Assembly: GCA_900543395.1 (NCBI GenBank)
Contig: UQQT01000007.1
Location: 1 to 64,000 of the forward strand
Source of the DNA: an uncultured Oscillospiraceae bacterium
Lineage (GTDB): Bacteria; Bacillota; Clostridia; Oscillospirales; Acutalibacteraceae
Direction: 5' to 3'
Length of the DNA: 64,000 bases
Shown here: piece by piece, positions 14,972-24,151 of the stretch
How positions within the stretch are numbered: the stretch's first letter is position 1
Layout of the letters: each line of letters opens with the position of its first letter
Program-made: the position numbers and the translations under genes
Notes under the pieces: model-generated
Told to the model about the DNA's origin: nothing
Seen by the model: only the letters and a program-made list of their open reading frames with translations
The model's database searches: none

Positions 14972-16346
14972 TTGTTTCAGTCTCCTTTTTATTCTTTTCC
15001 TCAAAGCCCTCCGTACTCTCCTTCATAAACATAACTTTAATCGTCTGAAGAATGAGCTTAAAGTCAAGGAAAAACGTAAAATTATTTATGTACATTAAAT
15101 CAAGTACAAGCTTGTCATACGGAGTCGTATTATACTTGCCCATTATCTGAGCAAATCCCGTAAGTCCTGCTTTAACCTTAGTTCTGTATTTAAATTCGGG
15201 CACCTGCTTCGTATACATTTCATGATGCTCGACGCGCTCGGGTCTCGGTCCTACGACGGACATATCGCCTTTTAATATATTGAAAAGCTGAGGCAGTTCG
15301 TCGAGTCTTAATTTTCGGATTACCCTGCCGACTTTTGTAATTCTCGGATCTCTGTCGGTAGTCGGAATAACCTCTCCGTTTTTCTCCGCGTCGACAATCA
15401 TGCTTCTGAATTTGTAAATTTCAAAGACCTTTTCGTTAATCGTAATGCGTTTCTGTTTAAACAAAACAGGTCCGCGGTCCTCAAGCTTTATAGAGAGAGA
15501 TATAATTGCAAGAAACGGTGAAAAAACTATTATTCCGATAATTGAAAGAAAAATATCGCATGCACGTTTAATAATTCTCTGTTCTTCCGTCAGTCCGGTA
15601 TTACGGCAGAACAACAGCGGAGAATCAAACTGATGAATCTCCTCGGCCCCTCTTATAAATATATCCGAAATACGCGGAGGCAGATAAACGTCGATATTGT
15701 TTACGTAACAGAATTTAAGAATATCGTTTCTTTCCTTGCTCGGAACTCTGCTGATTACGACGGCTTCATAGCGTTTGATCGCCTCGTAAACCTCTTCAAG
15801 ATTTCCGTCGAACAGCTCCGTATCGGGTTTTAACAATACCGATTCGCATATTAAATACTGATCCGTACGGCTTACAAGCTTATAAATAAGATCCTGCGCC
15901 TGATGATCGCCGTAGACAAGTATAACTTTCTTAGGCGGAAATATTTTATTAATAACGGCAGAAGCCGAGAAAGTCCACAATACGGAAATACAGACATTAA
16001 AAAGCGTCAGTATCAGCATCGGCAGAACCGAGACAAAAGCTCTGTGTATAAGACTTATCTGCAAATATGCGACGAAATTAACGATAAGTACGGATATACT
16101 CTGCGACAGAATAATATTAGAACGTGTATGATACCCGATTTTCAGCGCGTCGAGAATGTTAAACGTTACGATAAGTATTACCAAATAAATTGCGACAAGC
16201 AGGTCGCCGCCCGTTGCAAGCGGAGCTTTAAAAACTCTGTTATACGTACCGAACAGTACGTATGCGAACGCACCGGTCTGTAATGCCAATATAAGAACGG
16301 AAAACAACGCCTTGACAGCGTGTCCGAATTTTTTTCTTAGGGGCAA
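14964..16346 (-). CDS. Polyprenyl glycosylphosphotransferase (initiating sugar-1-P transferase)
   Basis: Starts exopolysaccharide or teichoic-type glycan synthesis by moving a sugar-1-phosphate to undecaprenyl phosphate. About four N-terminal membrane helices (1-140), a Rossmann-like middle region (about 150-260), then the Bac_transf domain: RACDIFLSIIGIIVFSPF (amphipathic entry helix), FKQKRI, YKFRSM, LRKLRLDELPQLFNIL and GDMSVVGPRPE. GGAGG lies eight bases before a TTG start at 16346. It is cotranscribed with the cyclophilin. No further glycan assembly genes lie next to it. Confidence 0.9.
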   Translation of the reverse strand: MPLRKKFGHAVKALFSVLILALQTGAFAYVLFGTYNRVFKAPLATGGDLLVAIYLVILIVTFNILDALKIGYHTRSNIILSQSISVLIVNFVAYLQISLIHRAFVSVLPMLILTLFNVCISVLWTFSASAVINKIFPPKKVILVYGDHQAQDLIYKLVSRTDQYLICESVLLKPDTELFDGNLEEVYEAIKRYEAVVISRVPSKERNDILKFCYVNNIDVYLPPRISDIFIRGAEEIHQFDSPLLFCRNTGLTEEQRIIKRACDIFLSIIGIIVFSPFLAIISLSIKLEDRGPVLFKQKRITINEKVFEIYKFRSMIVDAEKNGEVIPTTDRDPRITKVGRVIRKLRLDELPQLFNILKGDMSVVGPRPERVEHHEMYTKQVPEFKYRTKVKAGLTGFAQIMGKYNTTPYDKLVLDLMYINNFTFFLDFKLILQTIKVMFMKESTEGFEEKNKKETETND

Positions 16347-16426
16347 TTTTTTCGCCTCCGGTCAGATTTAATCGCGTTCATTATATACTATTTTATTTCG
16401 TTAGTCAATATAAACATATAAATATT

Positions 16427-16463
16427 AAAAAATCACCCGGCATATAGATGTTATGTCGGGTGA
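16427..16463 (-). terminator. Terminator of the GPH symporter gene
   Basis: Minus-strand stem TCACCCGACAT / ATGCCGGGTGA with a T-rich tail. Confidence 0.8.
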
Positions 16464-16493
16464 AATATTCATATTAAATTAAAATCGTTATTT

Positions 16494-18083
16494 CTATTTC
16501 TTTTCTGAATTTTCGCCGGGGATATCTCCGATATCGGCTTCAGCCTCTTCTACAAGCTTTTCATCAACCTCGATGGTTTCGCCGGTTGAATCTGAAACTA
16601 TACCCTCTGCAAGTTTCCTCGCCTCGACTTCGGCTACCATTTCCGCCTGCTTCTTCTCTGTTATTTTATAGAAGAACATAGGAACGGCGCATGCAAACAT
16701 GCTTATTACACCCGAGAGAACAAGGAGGTTCCACAGAAGATCCTTGCCGTCCGCAGTAATGTAAACGCCGCTTGCGGCTTCGGGGTTGATTCCTGCCCAT
16801 GAGTATGAGAAAACGCCGATAAACGCGCCGAGAGCCATACCGATTTTGTTGATAAGAGTCTGCATTGCAAAGCAGATTCCCTCGCCTCTCTCGCCTGTTT
16901 TCCATTCAAGATAATCAACGGTATCGCCTATCATAGCATAGGTGATAATATTATTAACGCCCTGGGGAATTCCGAGCAGAACAAGTCCGATTGCCGCGAC
17001 GATAAGCTTCCACGTAGCGTCATAGCCTACGAAATACATAACGGTCATTACGACTCCGCCGAAAAGATGAACTGCGATATATGTCCATTTCTTCGTAAAC
17101 TTCTTAGACATCCAGGGAACAAGTACGGAAGCTACAAGTCCGCCGGGAACAACCAAAAGAGTGATAAGACTGTAAAGCCCCTCGTTGTTAAGAACGTATT
17201 TTGCGAAATAAAGTCCGCCCGTATAAGTGTAAACCATTCTCGCACCGCCGAGTATACCCGAAAGGACGATAAGAAGAAGCTGTTTATTCTTGAATAACAG
17301 TTTAAGGTTGTGACCGAGCGAAGGCGGAGTTGCAGTCGTGGTGTAACGCTCCTTGGTATTCTTGAATCCGTAGTAGAACATGGGAACGGCAAGAACTACG
17401 CATACAAGTGCGCAAATAAAGTACGTCCATTTAAGTGTGTTTGCATTCTGATAAATATACTGCGGATCAACTACACCGTCGGTTTTATACTTTGCGGTAA
17501 CGGCCGACGTGATAATAGGTACAAATACGGTAACGATACCTGCGCCGAGCGTGCATACGAGACGGGCAACGGTAAGAATATTGCCGCGGACAACAGTATC
17601 ATTTGTCATACATGTGGAAAGTCCCCAGTAGGGAACGTCTGCTACTGTGTACACCATACTCCAGATAACGTATATTACGGAAATGATAACAAACGTAGAA
17701 GCTTTCTGTGCGGGGAGGAACGGAGCAAAGCACGCGATCGTTACGACTGCGATAGGTATTGCCATCCATTTGAGATAAGGTCTGCACTTACCCCATTTTG
17801 TACGGGTTTTGTCGACGATACTGCCCATAATCGGGTCGTTCATCGCGTCGTAAATTCTCGTACCGAGCATAAGATATGCAACCGCCATAGTGCCGGAAAC
17901 GGCGCCGATTGTTACATTGCATCCGAACAACAGCGCGTCTGTCATGAAAACGGTAAGATACGAACCGATAATCGTACAGATAAGATTCTGACCGAATCCG
18001 GTTACTGAATAAGCGATAGCTTCTTTAGGCTGAACGCCCTTTCCGGGCGTTGTGCCGAAAAGCTTGTGAAGAAATTTATTCAT
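16494..18083 (-). CDS. GPH-family sugar:cation symporter (MFS)
   Basis: Takes up a glycoside, pentoside or hexuronide with H+ or Na+. About 12 membrane helices; family motifs include RIYDAMNDPIMGSIVDKTRT in the first loop and GIPQGVNNIITYAMIGDTVD in the second half, followed by EWKTGERGEG. A charged C-terminal tail of about 60 residues extends into the cytoplasm. AAAGGATG precedes the ATG. It has its own promoter and terminator. The substrate cannot be told; a second member of the family is at 43152. No sugar enzyme flanks it. Confidence 0.9.
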   Translation of the reverse strand: MNKFLHKLFGTTPGKGVQPKEAIAYSVTGFGQNLICTIIGSYLTVFMTDALLFGCNVTIGAVSGTMAVAYLMLGTRIYDAMNDPIMGSIVDKTRTKWGKCRPYLKWMAIPIAVVTIACFAPFLPAQKASTFVIISVIYVIWSMVYTVADVPYWGLSTCMTNDTVVRGNILTVARLVCTLGAGIVTVFVPIITSAVTAKYKTDGVVDPQYIYQNANTLKWTYFICALVCVVLAVPMFYYGFKNTKERYTTTATPPSLGHNLKLLFKNKQLLLIVLSGILGGARMVYTYTGGLYFAKYVLNNEGLYSLITLLVVPGGLVASVLVPWMSKKFTKKWTYIAVHLFGGVVMTVMYFVGYDATWKLIVAAIGLVLLGIPQGVNNIITYAMIGDTVDYLEWKTGERGEGICFAMQTLINKIGMALGAFIGVFSYSWAGINPEAASGVYITADGKDLLWNLLVLSGVISMFACAVPMFFYKITEKKQAEMVAEVEARKLAEGIVSDSTGETIEVDEKLVEEAEADIGDIPGENSEKK

Positions 18084-18113
18084 TCACGTCATCCTTTCGT
18101 TATTTATGGATAT

Positions 18114-18143
18114 ATAATAGCACACCGCGGCAGATAATTTCAA
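18114..18143 (-). promoter_or_regulatory. Promoter of the GPH symporter gene
   Basis: Minus strand: TTGAAA, 18-nt spacer, TATTAT, about 30 bp upstream of the start. Confidence 0.6.
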
Positions 18144-18224
18144 CATTTTTTTAGACTTTTGTACATTTTTTTGAATTGTTCATAAATTATATATGTATAT
18201 ACGATAAAAAATTGATTTTCCCTA

Positions 18225-18253
18225 TTGCAAACTCGGGAAATATATATTATAAT
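18225..18253 (+). promoter_or_regulatory. Promoter of the SRP RNA
   Basis: TTGCAA, 17-nt spacer, TATAAT, ending about 18 bp before the RNA. Confidence 0.75.
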
Positions 18254-18270
18254 ATATACCGTTAAATAAA

Positions 18271-18414
18271 GTTCAATTTCTGTCATGCGGCGTGTTGGTC
18301 CTGTGCGGCGGAGCGCCGTGAACCATGTCAGGCGGGGAACCGAGCAGCATTAAGCGGTATGCCCGTGCGTTACAGTTCGCCTGCACGCCGTGTGACAGAG
18401 GTTGAACTTTTTTT
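18271..18414 (+). ncRNA. ffs: Signal recognition particle RNA, small bacterial type
   Basis: RNA component of the particle that brings nascent membrane proteins to FtsY. The ends pair (GTTCAA...CTGTCA with TGACAG..GTTGAAC), and the conserved apical Ffh-binding hairpin is visible as ATGTCAGGCGGGGAACC with GAGCAGCATTAAGCGGTAT. A T-run follows at 18408. The position directly before dnaX is the classic one in Gram-positive bacteria. Confidence 0.9.
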
Positions 18415-18469
18415 ATAAATAATTTATTTTATCCTAATATTTCAATTTTTCTTTTTCGGGGAGACCGGC

Positions 18470-20377
18470 ATGTATAAGGTACTTTACAGAAAATGGAGAC
18501 CGCAGACTTTTTCGGATGTCGTAGGTCAGTCCCATATTACAGAGACGCTTATGAATGAGGTTAAGGAAAACCGTCTCGCTCACGCGTATCTGTTTACGGG
18601 TACGCGAGGAACCGGTAAAACTTCGTGCGCCAAAATTCTCTCAAAGGCTATAAACTGTCTTCACCCCGTAAACGGTAATCCCTGCAATGAATGTGAAATC
18701 TGTAAAGGAATCGACAACGGCTCCGTCATGGACGTGGTCGAAATAGACGCGGCGAGCAACAGAGGTATTGAGGATATCAGAGCGTTGAGGGACGAATCGG
18801 CTTTTTCGCCCGCGCAGGCGACATACCGCGTTTATATTATAGACGAGGTTCACATGCTTACGATAGAGGCGTTCAACGCGCTGTTAAAAACGCTCGAAGA
18901 ACCGCCCGTACATGTCAAGTTTATTCTTGCGACAACAGAGGTTCAGAAGCTTCCATCCACCATACTTTCGCGCTGTCAGCGTTTTGATTTCAGAAGAATC
19001 GAATCGGAAGACATCGCGGACAGGCTTATCTACGTCTGTTCTCATGAGGACGCGGAAATCACCCGCGACGCGGCAATGCTTATAGCAAGAATTTCCGACG
19101 GCGGAATGAGAGACGCGCTCTCGCTTCTCGACAGATGTTTAAGCATTACGAGGAACGTCGACGCTTCCGTCGTAACCGACGCGGCGGGAATAATGAGCAA
19201 AAGCTATCTTCTCAACATGGCGTGCGCGTTTAAAGAACACGATTCGTCAAAGGCTCTCTCGCTTATCGACGAGCTTCACAAGTCGTCGTGCGACGCGGAG
19301 AGACTGTGTTCCGAGCTTACAAACTATTTCAGAAACATACTTATTATAAAAACGTCGAAAAAACCGCAGGATATTATAATCGCAACCGACGAGGAAATTT
19401 CGGAATTAAAAAATATTTCGGCAGAATTTTCTCCTGCAGAAATATTTAATATACTGAATATATTAAATGAAGCTTCATCCGCCGCAAAGAGAACACAGAA
19501 CAAACGAATCGAAGCCGAAATGGCGGTTATCAAAATCTGCGCGCCCGGGATGAATTCCGACTCGTCCGCGCTTCTTTCGAGAATCGAAACGCTTGAAAAA
19601 CAGTTAGCACAGCTGAAAGCAAATCCCGTCACAATTACTTCAAAACAACAGGACATCCGCCCTGCGGTAAGAGAACAAGCTTATATTAAACCGGTTTCAA
19701 AATCCGACGCGGGAGCGGTTTTAAAAGTTGAGCCGTCCGGCGAAACTTTACCGCTTGACAATACGCCGACAGAGACTACTCCTCTTCCGTTTGACGATAT
19801 TAAGCAGGACGGCAATACTCCTCTTCCGTTCGACGATACCGAACAGGACGGCAATACTCCGCTTCCGTTTGATGATATTCCGGTTCCCGAGGAAGAATCC
19901 CTGCCGTTCGACGCAGACGCTCCGTTCTCCGACGCTGACATTCCGCCCGCGGACTCGAACAGCGGACTTCCGTTTGATTCACCGCAGACAGAGGAAAAAT
20001 TCGATTTGAATTCTCTGCCGTTTGACGACGATTCGGACGAATACGAGGACGAAACCGTATTTTCCGACGAAAACGATGAAGCACTGCCGTTTGATTCTCA
20101 AGCTCCCGAACAGTCTCCCCCTCCGGCGAAACCGTCAGGCGACGACATTAAAATCTGGACAAATATTATAATGGAATGTGAACGGACATGCAAACCGCTT
20201 ATAGGCATGCTGTTAAACACAACAGCCGTCATAAACGGAAACGTTATCACCGTAGACAACTACAATCATCTTCTGCCGTCGCTTTTAACGCAGAAAGTTT
20301 TTTCCGACGCGATAGAAAAAGCGGCAAAAACCGTAACGGGTATTGACTTTAGCGTCAGACTGGCGGATAATAGATAA
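18470..20377 (+). CDS. dnaX: DNA polymerase III subunit gamma/tau
   Basis: Clamp-loader ATPase. Walker A GTRGTGKTS (about residue 44), zinc-module cysteines (CLHPVNGNPCNECEIC), Walker B IIDEVHML, the SRC arginine-finger motif (STILSRCQRFDFR) and sensor-2 GGMRDALSLLDR are all present, followed by the domain III helices to about 370. Then comes an unusual acidic linker (about 420-545) built on repeated LPFD units: TPLPFDDIKQDGN, TPLPFDDTEQDGN, LPFDDIPVP, LPFDADAP, LPFDSPQ, LPFDDDSD and LPFDSQAP. A short C-terminal domain follows. The RBS GGGGAG precedes the ATG, and transcription probably continues into ybaB and recR. Confidence 0.95.
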   Translation: MYKVLYRKWRPQTFSDVVGQSHITETLMNEVKENRLAHAYLFTGTRGTGKTSCAKILSKAINCLHPVNGNPCNECEICKGIDNGSVMDVVEIDAASNRGIEDIRALRDESAFSPAQATYRVYIIDEVHMLTIEAFNALLKTLEEPPVHVKFILATTEVQKLPSTILSRCQRFDFRRIESEDIADRLIYVCSHEDAEITRDAAMLIARISDGGMRDALSLLDRCLSITRNVDASVVTDAAGIMSKSYLLNMACAFKEHDSSKALSLIDELHKSSCDAERLCSELTNYFRNILIIKTSKKPQDIIIATDEEISELKNISAEFSPAEIFNILNILNEASSAAKRTQNKRIEAEMAVIKICAPGMNSDSSALLSRIETLEKQLAQLKANPVTITSKQQDIRPAVREQAYIKPVSKSDAGAVLKVEPSGETLPLDNTPTETTPLPFDDIKQDGNTPLPFDDTEQDGNTPLPFDDIPVPEEESLPFDADAPFSDADIPPADSNSGLPFDSPQTEEKFDLNSLPFDDDSDEYEDETVFSDENDEALPFDSQAPEQSPPPAKPSGDDIKIWTNIIMECERTCKPLIGMLLNTTAVINGNVITVDNYNHLLPSLLTQKVFSDAIEKAAKTVTGIDFSVRLADNR

Positions 20378-20416
20378 AAGAATAAAAAATACATTTATAT
20401 ATTTCGGAGGTTTACA

Positions 20417-20758
20417 ATGAAAGCAAGAATCCCCAACCAGAACCAGGGAAACATGATGCAGAAAATACAGAAAATGCAGGAGGACATGGCTCGCATACAG
20501 ACCCAGGTCGAAGAAACCGAATTTACCGCAAGCGCGGGCGGCGGAGCCGTTGAAGTCACCGTTACGGGTAAGCATGAGGTCAAGGCCGTTAACATCAAAC
20601 CCGAGGTCGTCGACCCCGAGGATATCGAAATGCTCGAGGATCTGCTTATAGCTTCGCTCAACGAGGCAATAAGAAAAGCAAGCGACGCTATGGATAACGA
20701 AATGGGTAAGGTCACGGGCGGATTCAACATTCCCGGCATGCCCGGCGGACTTTTCTGA
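20417..20758 (+). CDS. ybaB: YbaB/EbfC family nucleoid-associated protein
   Basis: Small dimeric DNA-binding protein of 113 residues. It shows the family pattern: an N-terminal Met/Gln-rich helix (MMQKIQKMQEDMARIQTQ), the core VEVTVTGKHEVKAVNIKPE, and a C-terminal helix with LNEAIRKASDAM. The Gly/Pro/Met-rich tail (IPGMPGGLF) is typical. It sits between dnaX and recR, the conserved order, with GGAGG before the ATG and 6 bases to recR. Confidence 0.95.
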   Translation: MKARIPNQNQGNMMQKIQKMQEDMARIQTQVEETEFTASAGGGAVEVTVTGKHEVKAVNIKPEVVDPEDIEMLEDLLIASLNEAIRKASDAMDNEMGKVTGGFNIPGMPGGLF

Positions 20759-20764
20759 TAAAAT

Positions 20765-21364
20765 ATGAATTATAATGTTATTCCGCTTCAGAAACTAACG
20801 GAGCAGTTCGAACGTATGCCCGGAATAGGCAGAAAAACAGCGCAAAGACTTTCCTTTTATATCCTTTCACTGCCGAAAGAGGAAGCGAAGAAGTTTTCCG
20901 AAGCAATAAACGAAGCGGTCGAAAAAATACACAGATGCGCTCTGTGCTGTAATCTTACCGAGGACGAATTGTGTCCTATATGCTCAAGCGATTTAAGGGA
21001 TAAAACAACGATCTGCGTAGTCGAGGACTCGCAGGATCTTTTGGCGATTGAAAAAACGGGAACGTACAAGGGCGTTTATCACGTTCTGCACGGCGCGATA
21101 TCTCCGCTCGACGGAATCGGTCCCGATCAGCTCACCGTACGCGAACTTATTGCCCGCGTCGCAGGCGACAACGTCAAAGAAGTGATCCTTGCGACAAATT
21201 CGGACATAGAGGGCGAAGCTACGGCAATGTACATTGCAAAACTCTTAAAACCGTTTAATGTAAAAACAACGCGTCTCGCGTTCGGTATTCCCGTAGGCTC
21301 CGACTTGCAATATGCCGACGGAGTGACGCTTTCAAAAGCTTTGGAGGGCAGGCAATCTCTCTGA
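20765..21364 (+). CDS. recR: Recombination protein RecR
   Basis: Works with RecO and RecF in daughter-strand gap repair. It has the helix-hairpin-helix near the N-terminus (MPGIGRKTAQRLSFYIL), a zinc finger (CALCCNLTEDELCPIC), a Toprim domain (ICVVEDSQDLLAIEKTG, ATNSDIEGEATAMY) and the C-terminal Walker-like region (GIPVGSDLQYADGVTL). Length 199 is normal. Third gene of the dnaX-ybaB-recR block. Confidence 0.97.
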   Translation: MNYNVIPLQKLTEQFERMPGIGRKTAQRLSFYILSLPKEEAKKFSEAINEAVEKIHRCALCCNLTEDELCPICSSDLRDKTTICVVEDSQDLLAIEKTGTYKGVYHVLHGAISPLDGIGPDQLTVRELIARVAGDNVKEVILATNSDIEGEATAMYIAKLLKPFNVKTTRLAFGIPVGSDLQYADGVTLSKALEGRQSL

Positions 21365-21390
21365 TATTAATTTTTACAGGAGGAATAAAC

Positions 21391-22989
21391 ATGGATAACA
21401 AATACGCTATAACATACGACATCGGAACAACCGGAGTCAAGACATGCGTTTTTGAGCTTTCCGACAAGGTAACGCTTCTCGGAGCAGCCTCTGCCGGTTA
21501 CAAGCTTTACATACTTCCCGACGGCGGAGCCGAACAGGATCCCGACGAGTGGTGGAATGCTATGTGCGAGACAACAAAAACGGCTCTTAAAAAAGCAAAG
21601 ATAAAAGCTAAGGATATAGAAGGTATTTCGTTCTGCTCACAGATGCAGGGACTTGTACTCGTTGACAAAGAGGGTAAACCCGTACGCAGAGCGATGAGCT
21701 ATATGGATCAGCGCGCGAAGGACGAGCTTAAAAAGGGCATGGCTCACGGCGTTCAGATAGCGGGAGCGAGCGTTCCCAAGCTTTTAAAATCCCTTTACTA
21801 CACCGGTGCAGTTTCATCCTCCGTAAAAGACCCCGTTTGGAAATACAAATGGGTCGAGGCTCATGAACCCGAAGTTTTCGCAAAAACTCACAAATGGCTT
21901 GACGTTAAAGAAGCTCTTATCGCCAGAATGACCGGTAATTTCATTATGACCTCGGACTCTGCTTTCGGCACTCTTCTTTACGATATAAGGGACGGCAGGC
22001 ATGACTGGGCTATGCCTATCGTCGACATGATAGGCGTTAAGCACGAACATCTTGCACGCATTATTAAATCGACCGACAAAGCCGGCGTACTGTCCGAAAC
22101 AGCGGCAAAAGAACTCGGACTCGAACCCGGCACCGCAGTATTCGGAGGGGGCGGAGACGCTTCTCTTATCGGAGTCGGCGCAGGTGCGGTCGGTCTTCAC
22201 GACACACATATTTATCAGGGAACTTCCGGCTGGGTTTCGACAGTTGTCGAAAAAAGCATGGTCGATACGTCGGCAATGATAGCGGCCATCGTCGGCGCGG
22301 ACAGCAATTCGTTCAATTACTTTGCAGAACTTGAAACGGCGGGCAAATGCCTTGAATGGGTCAAGGATCATCTTGCTCTCGACGAAATCGGCATTTATCT
22401 TAAAAAAGAGCATGTCGCAGAGGGATACGAAGCACAATACACAAGCCTCTACGACTATATGTCATATATAATAAATCAAGTTCCCGCAGGAAGCAACGGC
22501 GTAATATTTACCCCTTGGCTTCACGGTAACCGCTGTCCGTTCGAGGATCCCAACGCGCGCGGAATGTTCTTTAATTTAAGTCTGGAAACAGGCAAATCCG
22601 AGCTTATCCGTTCGGTAGTCGAGGGTGTTTGCTATCATTTGAGATGGTTCCTCGAAACAGAAGAGAAAAAGACAAAAACATCCGACGCTATCCGTTTCGT
22701 AGGCGGCGGCGCGCTGTCTAAGGTAACATGTCAGATTCTTTCGGATATTCTCGGCAGAAAAATCGAAACTGTCGATAACCCGCAGAACGTCGGCGCAGTC
22801 GGCGCGGCGGTTGTCGTAGCGTGCGGACTCGGACTTATAAAGGATATAACCGAAGCTAAAAAGCTCATCCCCGCAACGGACGTTTTCTACCCCAACAAAG
22901 CAAATCACGAAAAATACAATAATTATTTCAATGTATACAAAGAGCTTTACAACTCAAACAAGAAAAATTTTGCGGCTCTCAACGGCTGA
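21391..22989 (+). CDS. FGGY-family carbohydrate kinase (xylulokinase-like)
   Basis: Phosphorylates a ketose or polyol with ATP. N-terminal FGGY domain: ITYDIGTTGVKTCVFEL, GISFCSQMQGLVLVD and SYMDQRA. C-terminal domain: FGGGGDASLIGVGAG, IYQGTSGWV, and RFVGGGALSKVTCQILSD. Closest in style to xylulokinases, but the substrate residues cannot be fixed from sequence alone. AGGAGGAATAAAC precedes the ATG, 26 bp after recR. The next gene, 20 bp on, encodes an unknown protein and probably shares the transcript. Confidence 0.85.
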   Translation: MDNKYAITYDIGTTGVKTCVFELSDKVTLLGAASAGYKLYILPDGGAEQDPDEWWNAMCETTKTALKKAKIKAKDIEGISFCSQMQGLVLVDKEGKPVRRAMSYMDQRAKDELKKGMAHGVQIAGASVPKLLKSLYYTGAVSSSVKDPVWKYKWVEAHEPEVFAKTHKWLDVKEALIARMTGNFIMTSDSAFGTLLYDIRDGRHDWAMPIVDMIGVKHEHLARIIKSTDKAGVLSETAAKELGLEPGTAVFGGGGDASLIGVGAGAVGLHDTHIYQGTSGWVSTVVEKSMVDTSAMIAAIVGADSNSFNYFAELETAGKCLEWVKDHLALDEIGIYLKKEHVAEGYEAQYTSLYDYMSYIINQVPAGSNGVIFTPWLHGNRCPFEDPNARGMFFNLSLETGKSELIRSVVEGVCYHLRWFLETEEKKTKTSDAIRFVGGGALSKVTCQILSDILGRKIETVDNPQNVGAVGAAVVVACGLGLIKDITEAKKLIPATDVFYPNKANHEKYNNYFNVYKELYNSNKKNFAALNG

Positions 22990-23009
22990 ATTCGAAAGGA
23001 ACCGATTAA

Positions 23010-23924
23010 ATGATAGATATTTCAAACGCTTTTTCAATTTTATATAAGGGTATCGATCCCGAAATGAACAAATACGGTTTTACCGCTTCCGCTCCCGACG
23101 CGCTTCAAAAAGGCGAAACTCCTCTTTTTACCCGCGACAAATCAAGTTATCTTGAATATAAGGGCGATAAGGGAACTGTTCGTATTCTGTTTAATGAAAA
23201 TAAATTCCGTTTTCTTTCGGGAGACGCCGACGCTTCAAGCACCGACGACAGCGATTTTAAACTCGCTTCAAGCTATCTGTTCATCCCTGACGAGTACGAC
23301 GAAAAGGATGTACGCTCAATCGTAAACGAGATCGCGGAGAATCTTTACGAAACGTACAGCAAGAAAGCCATGGCGAAAAAACAGGCTTCCGACATAAAAG
23401 CACAGGCAACAGTTACGAAATCGCAGGTCAAAAGCGGTTCGCTTCTCTATGACAGCGCGACTCTTGCAGTCAGACTTTCGGCAATCTATCCCGAACTAAA
23501 GGATTATTACAAAGAAAACATTGCCGAATACGGAGAGTTTTTATGCGAAGAATTCTTCAATGACAAAGCCGCTCCGCTTATTATCAACACGATAAAGCAG
23601 AACGATCAGCAGAAAATGAAAAAGATATTCTCTGTTTTAAACGAGATATACAACGACGGCTCCAACGAGGTTCAGGACGTAATAGCGGTTACGATTCTCG
23701 GCAAGCTTAACAATGATACCGAACTTATGCACCGTATTCTCCCCTACCTCGGCGAAACCATGCTCGAACCCGTTATGCTTGTAAATAAGTATCTTTCAAA
23801 GTCGAAGAGCGCGAGAATGAGGCTCGAAAATCCGCCTAAATATAAACCTAAGAAAAAGAAAAAGTCCGGCGGTCTTATGAGTATGCTCATGGGCGGCGGT
23901 CAGGGCGGTAATATGCCCATGTAA
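23010..23924 (+). CDS. Hypothetical protein with Lys-rich and Gly/Met-rich tail
   Basis: 304 residues, cytoplasmic, no family recognised. The N-terminal ~110 residues are mixed alpha/beta (SYLEYKGDKGTVRILFNENK). A Lys/Gln linker (about 120-140) and a helical repeat-like region follow (about 145-270; LYDSATLAVRLSAIYPELK, MHRILPYLGETM). The end is a KPKKKKKSGG segment then a Gly/Met-rich tail (LMSMLMGGGQGGNMPM). That basic-then-GM tail is unusual and recalls RNA- or membrane-binding tails, without proof. GAAAGGA precedes the ATG. Confidence 0.8.
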   Translation: MIDISNAFSILYKGIDPEMNKYGFTASAPDALQKGETPLFTRDKSSYLEYKGDKGTVRILFNENKFRFLSGDADASSTDDSDFKLASSYLFIPDEYDEKDVRSIVNEIAENLYETYSKKAMAKKQASDIKAQATVTKSQVKSGSLLYDSATLAVRLSAIYPELKDYYKENIAEYGEFLCEEFFNDKAAPLIINTIKQNDQQKMKKIFSVLNEIYNDGSNEVQDVIAVTILGKLNNDTELMHRILPYLGETMLEPVMLVNKYLSKSKSARMRLENPPKYKPKKKKKSGGLMSMLMGGGQGGNMPM

Positions 23925-23936
23925 AGGTGAAAAATC

Positions 23937-23969
23937 AATCAGACAGAACATAAACTGTCTGATTTTTTT
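23937..23969 (+). terminator. Terminator after the FGGY kinase operon
   Basis: Stem AATCAGACAG / CTGTCTGATT with an 8-nt loop and a run of T. Confidence 0.9.
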
Positions 23970-23998
23970 CATATTCGATTCGGTTTATCGAATATGAA
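23968..23998. repeat. 12-bp perfect inverted repeat upstream of the acyl-CoA ligase operon
   Basis: TTCATATTCGAT, 7-nt loop, ATCGAATATGAA. It directly follows the previous terminator and is not followed by T. It could be an operator for the downstream operon or an extra stem-loop. Confidence 0.4.
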
Positions 23999-24151
23999 AC
24001 ACTTCACCATCTAATTGTTTAGTTTTAACAAATTTTTAAACTGTATTTGACATTGTTTTTAATCAATTAACTTTTTGTTCACATTTAATTAACCACTTTG
24101 CATACATTCACCCGTTATAATTAAATAAAAATTAAAATGGGTGTGATAATT

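Noticed and set aside
19340..19380. Programmed frameshift site in dnaX (A-rich run)
   Set aside because: The A-run lies in the middle of domain III rather than before the tau region, and no stop or stimulatory hairpin follows as needed to make gamma.
21814..22437. 207-codon minus-strand frame inside the FGGY kinase
   Set aside because: Antisense shadow; the plus-strand kinase motifs account for the region and no RBS is present.
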